Part shown: piece after piece, positions 57,141 through 64,000 of the stretch
Numbering within the stretch: position 1 is the stretch's first letter
Layout: each line of letters starts with the position of its first letter
Assembly: GCA_036936605.1 (NCBI GenBank)
Contig: JAUPFV010000001.1
Location: 248,184,925-248,248,924, forward strand
DNA from: Limnanthes douglasii subsp. nivea
Lineage: Eukaryota; Streptophyta; Magnoliopsida; Brassicales; Limnanthaceae
Direction: 5' to 3'
Length of the DNA: 64,000 bases
Notes under the pieces: model-generated
The model's input: only the letters and a program-made list of their open reading frames with translations
Told to the model about the DNA's origin: nothing
Database searches by the model: none
Program-made: the position numbers and the translations under genes

Positions 57141-57960
57141 GGCAGTACACAAGATAATACCAACTCTCAACCCAAAAACAATGCACACCGAACAACCTCA
57201 CCAATCGGTCCAGAGAAAAGTATGGGGGCATCCAGACAAGAAGATGTCATGATGATTGCAGAAAAAATTGACATAAACTCTGAATATCTTGATCCTGATC
57301 CAGATCGGAATCAAGTTAGGATGCTAATAGATAAGACTGCAACAGTTTCTTATTTGCGCAAGTTTTTCGAATCAACTATTTTTTGGGGAGACATTGTAAC
57401 AACACCCTCAAGTCTTTCAAGGAAAATACATGTTAACAGCCTGGCACCTCAGTTAGAGGGAAAAATGTCCACACATCTTTACCAAAACTCTACTTCATTC
57501 ATTGTCTTTGATGAAGATGATTTAAGAGATATTGCAGGCCCACATGAGAATGGTGTTATGATAGGGGAACCTATTGTGGGTAATGATATACGTCGGATCT
57601 TGGTTGATACAGGTAGTTCGGAAAATATACTATTTTTGACTACTTATAAATAGGTGAAAAATCTCCAGTCATCCAACGTTCGAATGGAACTATTGTAGGC
57701 TTTCCAGGATGCATAAAGTGGCTTCCACTGTCCACCAATTTTTAAAATATGTTGTGGGGGTCAAGTGGGTGTTGTCTGAAGCAGCTAAAAAGTAGCTCGT
57801 GAATGTTATGTCACTATTTTTGCCTCAAAGTCATTGGAGGCAGTGAAAATTAACAAAGAATAGCAGTTATTGGAGCCTTCTGTCAATTCAAATAAAGTAG
57901 ATGATCTGAGAGAGGCTCCTACTGTTGTAATTCTAGTTGAAGAATTTGAAATTCATTGTC
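57141..57960 (+). pseudogene. gag end and protease, element 5
   Basis: Open from element 4 to 57653: INSEYLDPDPDRNQVR, a break in the FFES(LT)IFGGD-type region, SSLSRKIHVNSLAPQLEG, FIVFDEDDLRDIAGPHE, and RRILVDTGSSENILF with the protease Asp-Thr-Gly. After the TAG at 57651-57653 come broken pieces (ASTVHQFLKYVVG type) to about 57960. Very close in wording to element 2. Confidence 0.88.
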
Positions 57961-60900
57961 TAGCATAAGGCAAAAGTGTTAGGGTTGGAGCCAAATTACC
58001 ATTAAGGTTAAAACTAAAATTATTATGTTTTTATCTAAAAATCTACATGTATTTACATGGTGCAAGGAAGATGTGACAAGAGTGTCAGCCGATGTGATCA
58101 GTCACAAGCTATCAGCCTGATCTAATTTTGGGCCAGTGGTATAGAGAAGAAGGACTTTTTCCAGAGAAAAATCTGAAGCAATTGTGCAAGAAGTAGATCG
58201 ATTAACCAAGATATGGCATATTAAGGAATTTTAATACCCTATTTGGACAACTAATCCAGTATTAGTCAAGAAAAGAATGGGAAATGACGTATGTGTATTG
58301 ACTTCACGGATCTAAACAGATCTTGTCCTAAAGATCCTTTCACATTGCTATGGATAGACCAGCTAGTAGAATTTACGTCTTGATATAAGTTATTGTCTTT
58401 TATGGACGCTTTTCTGGGTATAATCATATACGGATGGATCTGAATGACCAAGATCATACTCCTTTTATTGTTGATATAGGGCTCCATTGCTATAAGGAGA
58501 TTCCGTTTAGGTTGAAGAATGCTGGATCTACTTATCAACGATTGGTGAATATGTCATTTGCCAACTGAATCGGCAGAAATATAGAGGTTTACACAGATGG
58601 CATGATGGTGAAAATCCCTAAGGAGGAAGATCACATATCTGATTTCCAAGAAACTTTCTCTAACCTAGAGGCTATCAACCTGAAATTAAACCCTGAGAAG
58701 TGTACGTTCAGAGTCCGATCTGGTAAGTTTCTAGGATACATTATAAGTGAAAAAAGGATTCAGGCTAATCCTGATTAGTTAGATGCTTTATTAGTCATGG
58801 ATTCACCTTGGAATACTAAAGAAGTCCATATACTAACCAGAAGATTAGCTACTTTGAATCGGTTTATTTCGAGATCATCGGACAAGTGCGCTCAGGTTTT
58901 CTATATTTTAAGGAATTCTAAAAAATTCAATTGGTCTCCTTAGTGTGATCAAGCTTTCCTTGAAATCAAGAAACACTTGTCTTTTCCCAAGACAATATTC
59001 AAGTATATTCAAGGAGAGAAACTTTATATGTATCTGGCGGTATCAGAGTATGCAGTAAGTGTTGTACTGGTAAGAGAAGTGGATAATTACCCTTGTTCGG
59101 TGTATTATATAAGCAAGTGTTTATTGGAAGCTGAGAAAAATTACTTAAAGTTAGAAAAATTGGCCTTGGCACTGGTGATAGCAGCTAGAAAAATGAGACC
59201 CTACTTTCAAGCACACTCTATCACAATTTGTACGTCTTTTCTTTTAAAGAACGTGCTACAAAAGGATGACATATCAGGAAGAATGACTAAATGGTCATTT
59301 GAGCTTGGAGACTTTGATATAAACTTTACACCTCGAACTGTAATCAAGGCTTAAGCTGTAGCTGATTTTTTGGTAGAATTTCATAATGAGAGACCTTATA
59401 AAGAAGTCTAGGGTAATAAGTTTCATAATGAGTGGGTAGTCTAAACGAATGGTGGATCTAGTACGATGGGATTTGGAGCTGGAAATTGTTTAACTTCTCC
59501 TTATGGTGACACTATGTACCAAGCTATATGCTTTGGTTTCAGAGTATCCAATAATGAATCAGAGTATGAAGCAGCCATGGCTGGTTTGAGGTTACCTCAG
59601 TTATGTGGAGCAAAAATGATCAGATTAATAAGTGATTCTCAATTACTTATTCATCAGGTTCAAGGGAAATCTGAAACTATAAAATATCATTTGACAAAAT
59701 ATTAACAAGTATTAAAGTAAATCTCAATAAGTTTTAAATGCATCTAATATGAAAATATCCTAGATCGAAGAACGTTATGACATATTATTTAGCCACCATA
59801 GCTTACTCTGAAGCATACTCTTGGATCCTCATGCACGAATTTCCTTCCATTGACTCAATTCAAGAAAAGAAGGGTGGACTTGAAGATAGTATGAACATAT
59901 CCAACGTAGAATCCAAAGATTGGAGATATGACATCCAACAGTTTATTAATGATGGCGTTTTACCTTCGGATAAGATTTTGGCTAAGAAAGTAAAATACAA
60001 GGCTCGTGGTTTTCTGATGTTGAGAGGATTTTTTTTATAAAAGGTCATTAGCATGCCTCTCTTGTGTTGCCTTGGTTTAGAAGAATCTCAAAAAAAAATT
60101 ATCCAAATTACACGATGGAGAGGGGTCAACACACTGTGGTTATAAATATTTAACCATGAGAGTTTTGTTAGCAGATTTTACTGGCCCACTATAATGGCAG
60201 ATGTTAAGGATTTGGTCAAAAGATGTGATCCTTGTCAAAAATATGGAAATGAAATTCATGTGCCAGCAGTCCCCGTGGAATCAATATGTGAACCTATACC
60301 CTTTGATAGATGGGGACTAGATTTAGTTGGACCCCTTCATATGGCGTCTGGTGGTTGTCGAACTATAATTGTGGCAATAGATTACTTCTCTAAATGAATA
60401 GAAGTTGCACCCTTATATGGAAAAACGTTAATGACAGTGATAAAATTTATACTCCCCAACATATGCTGCCGATTAGGAATTCTCAAATGCATCACTACAG
60501 ATAATAGTCCTTAGTTTGACCAAGACATGGAGGCATTTTGTACTTCAAGAGAAATTCAGTATTGCTTATCTTCTCCTTTTCATCCTCAGACTAATGGCCA
60601 AGTTGAAGTCACTAATTGGACGATTTTGAAACGTTTGAAAAACAATATGGAAGGAGCAGCAGGAAAATGGCCAAGCTATTTACAAGAAGTGTTATGGGCC
60701 TACCGAACCACTCTTCATACAGCCACTCGGGAGTCTCATTTTTCTCTTGCTTATGGAGTGGATGCAATTACACCTATAGAAGCTACTTTGCCTTCATTCT
60801 GAGTACAAAATTATTTCGAACAAAATAATAACATGGTTGTGAGAAGTTAGTTGGATGTAAATGAAGAAATTAGGGTGAAAGCACACTTGAGAACAACACA

Positions 60901-61153
60901 CTACCATGGTTTGATGAGAAGCAGGTTTGCATCTAAAGTTAAAAGAAGAGATTTCCAAGTAGTGGACAAAGTGTTAAGAAAAATTTTCTTATATAACAAG
61001 GATAAACAATTTGGAAAGCTGGCTCCGAATTGGGAAGGCCCATACATGGTATGTGAAAAAGCCAAGCAAGGAACGTACAGACTCCAAGACAAAGAAGGCA
61101 ACCTTTTAAAGAATCTTTGGAATATTGAGCATATCATGTTATATTTAGAATAA
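57961..61153 (+). pseudogene. RT-RNase H-integrase relic, element 5
   Basis: RT pieces around 58220-58760; the catalytic box reads EVYTDGMMVK where elements 1 and 2 have YIDD, so a catalytic Asp is lost. RT-linked RNase H 58977-59354 (LEKLALALVIAARKMRPYF), second RNase H 59466-59705 (NNESEYEAAMAGL, LISDSQLL), integrase finger at 60194 (CDPCQKYG), core Asp in WGLDLVGPL, a damaged second Asp region (TTDNSP), HPQTNGQVEVTNWTI with Glu, C-terminal part 60851-61153 (FGKLAPNWEGPYMV) ending YLE as in element 2. At least ten stops or shifts. Confidence 0.9.
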
Positions 61154-61201
61154 AATCATCTTGTAAATATTTACTTTGTTGTACTTCAATGTAAATATTT
61201 T

Positions 61202-61250
61202 GGGGCATACTCTTTCCTACCCTGGTTGTGCGGGGAGGTTTTAGTGATGT
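61202..61250 (+). promoter_or_regulatory. Conserved post-pol 3' UTR motif, element 5
   Basis: GGGGCATACTCTTTCCTACC, a spacer, then GGAGGTTTTAGTGATG. It lies about 50 bp after the pol stop, as in element 1. Confidence 0.55.
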
Positions 61251-61312
61251 GTCGAGATCCTAATCAATATACTATCCTTTGCCTTTTTAAAGAATTGTAG
61301 TGGTTACTGTGG

Positions 61313-61505
61313 TGATCGGATGGATTAAACATCTATTAAACTCCTTAAAATATCTTTGAATGGTTCGGATAAATTAAACGCCTATTAAACATCTTGAAAT
61401 ATATGTGAATGGTTTAGATAAATTAAACACCAATTAAACATTTTTAGCCTTCAAATGGAATACTTTTAAATGGCTCGAACATATTAAAGAATGATTAAAC
61501 TTTTT
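61313..61505 (+). repeat. About 50-bp degenerate tandem array, 3-4 units
   Basis: GAATGGTTCGGATAAATTAAAC recurs in altered form near 61359 and 61409, with GGATGGATTAAAC near 61318 and a fourth poor unit after 61459. It sits at the same place after pol as the 90-bp array of element 1 but shares no sequence with it. Confidence 0.7.
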
Positions 61506-61530
61506 TAAATCCTTGATTGGGTTCATATAT

Positions 61531-63286
61531 TGATAGTATTTACCATCTTTTAAATATAATCGGATTCTAATGGAAACATTAAAAAGACAAGGAAAAATAA
61601 AAAATAAACGAAGGTAAAGATAACATGAAATATTGGTCAAACATACATACATAAATTTTGGTGTAAAAATAATAATAGTCCACTACCGTAGTCTGATAGA
61701 TATCTTAGTATTCTTAATAAACAAACATATCATGGTTGTATTCTACTAAAGTAATTTTATGATTTTAGATTTAGTCACCTAAAATATATAACTAGAATAT
61801 AAGTTTATTGAATGTAACATTTGACTTAATTACCGTATATTTGATATAAACGGTTGAATTTTATCAAGATTTAAGTTCTAAAATGCATTCATATGAACAG
61901 GCTTATTGTAACCCTTGGTAGTTACAGTAAACTCCAATGCAATATACATACTTATGGAGACGAGTTCTTTAAGGAAAATAATATTACTTCACGACCATAT
62001 ATGAAAATAATATAAGTTTTGGTAGGGCTTGTACTTGATTATTCCACGACATACATAACCGAATGCATATAACATCAAAATCCAGTTGTCCATGAGTATG
62101 GTGTGTCTGAGAGAGCATAAACTACAGCATGCAACGCGTTCCTCACTATTAGGAAAAAATGTAAGATAGTCTTTCGTAGGGGTGACGTAACACCCAGAGC
62201 ATATGGTCCTTAGTTATGAGCCCTTAAACCCCTTTTATGCATGACTCATCTAAACGAAGGCTACGATTATGGTATGATAGGTCTGCATATATAGTTCAAA
62301 AGAATAGTCATATAAAGAGTGCACTTTGTAAATCATGCAAAGATAATTGAAATATTTATCTAACTGAATAAAACTTTTTTGTTGCATTTTATTATGTAGT
62401 GAACATCTGAATCAATCTCTAGAATATAATGTATCCTGTAAAAAATACAGTCATTAGAAAAGAGATGAATATCATTCAAAACTGCAAACCTGAAAAACAA
62501 ACAATCCCTAGACATGTATAATATCACGTTTTAATCTCAAAATCTAAATGCTCAATGCAGATGGGTAATTAATTCCTAACTTGAAGACCATACATTATCA
62601 TATTTTCATGCTTTCTTAATACTCATATTGATAGGTCTACATAGTTTTCTACCCTTAAACACCTAGCACTTCAAACATGCATGACAACACATCTAAACAT
62701 GACAGCCTATGTGTGATAGTTTAAGAAAAATAAATTGAAAAAACATGCAAACCAAATTAATTAACTAAAAATAAATTAAATTAGTTTATTACATGTATGA
62801 AGGATGATTCGTGCAGCAAACTCACGTGCAAACAAAGACAAAAAAAAATTGAATGGTAGCCAATGAACAGATTTCAGTTGTCGCGATGCGAAACATTAAG
62901 TTGTTGTGCTGAAAATGCTTATATTGTATTATCGTTGAAACATAATTAGTTGTTGCGGCTGCTAAATGGGGTTTCTAGCAACGAACCAGTTTTTCACGGT
63001 AAGTGTACAAAAAAACCTTTTTTGTTCTAAATTAGGGTTTTCCAAAACAATTTGAATGTTAGACATGAATCTTTTGTCGTGCATATAAATTGACCAATTT
63101 TATGCTCTCTATTTCACCAAACAAGTCATAAACATGAATTCTAAAATTCTATAAAACCTAAACATACTTAAAGGGTCTCAAAGTCTAATTAAATTTTGGG
63201 TTTTTTTTTTGCAATCCAAATCAATAAGTAAAAGTAATGTGAGAGAAATAATAATAGTTTATTTATACGTTAAATCATTAAGGATT
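61531..63286. other. AT-rich, no gene seen
   Basis: It may contain the decayed rest of element 5, but no antisense ORF, PPT or LTR was recognised. No convincing frame on either strand. Confidence 0.5.
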
Positions 63287-63960
63287 GACTCTGATACCAA
63301 TTGTTCAAGTTATATGGTTATAAACCGCAAAACACTATAAACTTGTGATTTAGAGATCAAGAAAATGGAAGAAAGAAAACAAACTTACATGTATAAATTA
63401 TTTTCTTATAGTTTTTATTCTGCAGCGGAAGACTTGGATATCGAGGCGCTTATAGATTATCCCATACAATGCAATTTATTTTCTTTGTTATCCTTTGAAG
63501 GAGAATAAAAAATATAATACGAATGAATCAATGCAATGATGAATTGTATCTATATGTAGAAAGAAGATAGAAAGAGAACATGTATAAAAGAAAACAATGT
63601 ATCGTGTTATGAACTATAGGGCTTAGGCTTATATTTATATTTAGAGCTTAAAATACTCTAAAGTAATTAAAACCCTCTCTATATTACTTAATATTTCATT
63701 AACAATCCGTTAACTATCTTCTTATAATAATTTATTAATTTAGTTCTAAATTTCTACGGTCCGATGTCTTTGCTTCTGTAAGGAATCATAACATTTTTGG
63801 ACATTCAAGGCTCAATAACTAAATTTCGAGACTAAGGGATCCTCCCTCTAAGTCCACATCAATTTGTCTGGTATATACGCTATAAATAGTTATGATACTA
63901 CATATCTTGTATACATGGATCCAATAAACTATATGCTAATTAAATTTAACATTCAGACTT
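63287..63960 (-). repeat. LTR in minus orientation with tRNA-Met PBS
   Basis: GACTCTGATACCAA (63287-63300) is the complement of a TTGGTATCAGAGTC primer site. TGTTCAAG at 63302 starts the LTR, which on its own strand ends ...CTTGAACA. A TATAAATATAAGCC-like promoter lies on the minus strand near 63630. The left body has no recognised gag or pol. The far end is not defined and may lie outside the window. Confidence 0.45.
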
Positions 63961-64000
63961 ATATAACAAGCATGCTTGGATACTCTGAACTTACATGTGA

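Larger units (their letters stand above)
51585..61530 (+). mobile_element. Element 5: old Tat-type element split by element 4
   Basis: A short gag piece (KGVFVKRQGG, 51585-51616) is followed after element 4 by its continuation from 57141 (STQDNT...). Element 2 Gag reads GAYVKRRGGNRPDN here, which shows that the two parts were contiguous. Protease, RT, RNase H, integrase, a 3' UTR motif and tandem repeats follow. Neither LTR was identified. Left of 51585 the gag similarity is lost. Confidence 0.88.

Noticed and set aside
61434..61652. Minus-strand 72-residue ORF after element 5
   Set aside because: AT-rich, overlaps the degenerate tandem array and has no recognisable protein pattern.

Overview
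This window looks like gene-poor nuclear DNA of a flowering plant, most likely a eudicot. The species cannot be told from the sequence. Almost all recognisable coding matter belongs to transposable elements: Ty3/gypsy elements of the Tat and CRM-like types, a Ty1/copia relic, LINE relics, tRNA-derived SINEs, and Stowaway-like and Mutator-like MITEs. These are nested in each other and separated by long AT-rich stretches. No intact host gene, rRNA or tRNA gene was found. The density and nesting suggest pericentromeric or other heterochromatin (inference).

Layout. 1-9809: 3' part of a Tat element on the + strand (element 1), with gag, protease, RT, two RNase H domains, integrase, a 90-bp tandem array, an antisense ORF and the 3' LTR. 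The LTR holds a Stowaway-like MITE, which itself holds a Mutator-like MITE. 9810-12752: copy A of a duplicated segment that ends in a LINE fragment. 12753-27200: a decayed minus-strand multi-exon gene, split at 15176-25701 by a young, structurally complete Tat element on the minus strand (element 2; 470-bp LTRs with 4 differences, TSD GTTGT). 27483-30602: an internally deleted Tat derivative (element 3). 30955-32715: SINE copies. 33480-35650: a copia relic followed by an LTR in the opposite orientation. 35777-36888: a foldback Mutator-like element holding a minisatellite. 37560-37975: an RNase H domain relic. 38080-43066: copy B of the duplicated segment, carrying a 2.06-kb insertion with a possible captured gene and an array of ATCGCG words; its LINE continues to about 45565. 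45766-51584: mostly unassigned, with a retroelement 3' end, a small signal-peptide ORF and a decayed coiled-coil-like region. 51585-61530: an old Tat element (element 5), split by a complete CRM-like element (element 4, 51617-57140, TSD GGCAG). The rest is AT-rich and ends in a minus-strand LTR.

The most interesting system is the antisense gene of the Tat elements. In elements 1 and 2 it lies opposite to gag-pol, between integrase and the 3' LTR. It has a TATA box and an ACACGTGT-type G-box upstream. It also has an intron at the same position and in the same phase, so it appears to be a separate spliced transcription unit carried by the retrotransposon. Element 3 keeps the same promoter block although its pol is gone. 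The gag-pol strand supplies particle, protease, RT, RNase H and integrase functions; the role of the antisense protein is unknown.

All pol genes here are broken. Element 2 is recent but has two nonsense codons and an Asp-to-Asn change at the first catalytic Asp of RT. Identities, ages and domain names come from reading by eye, not from searches.
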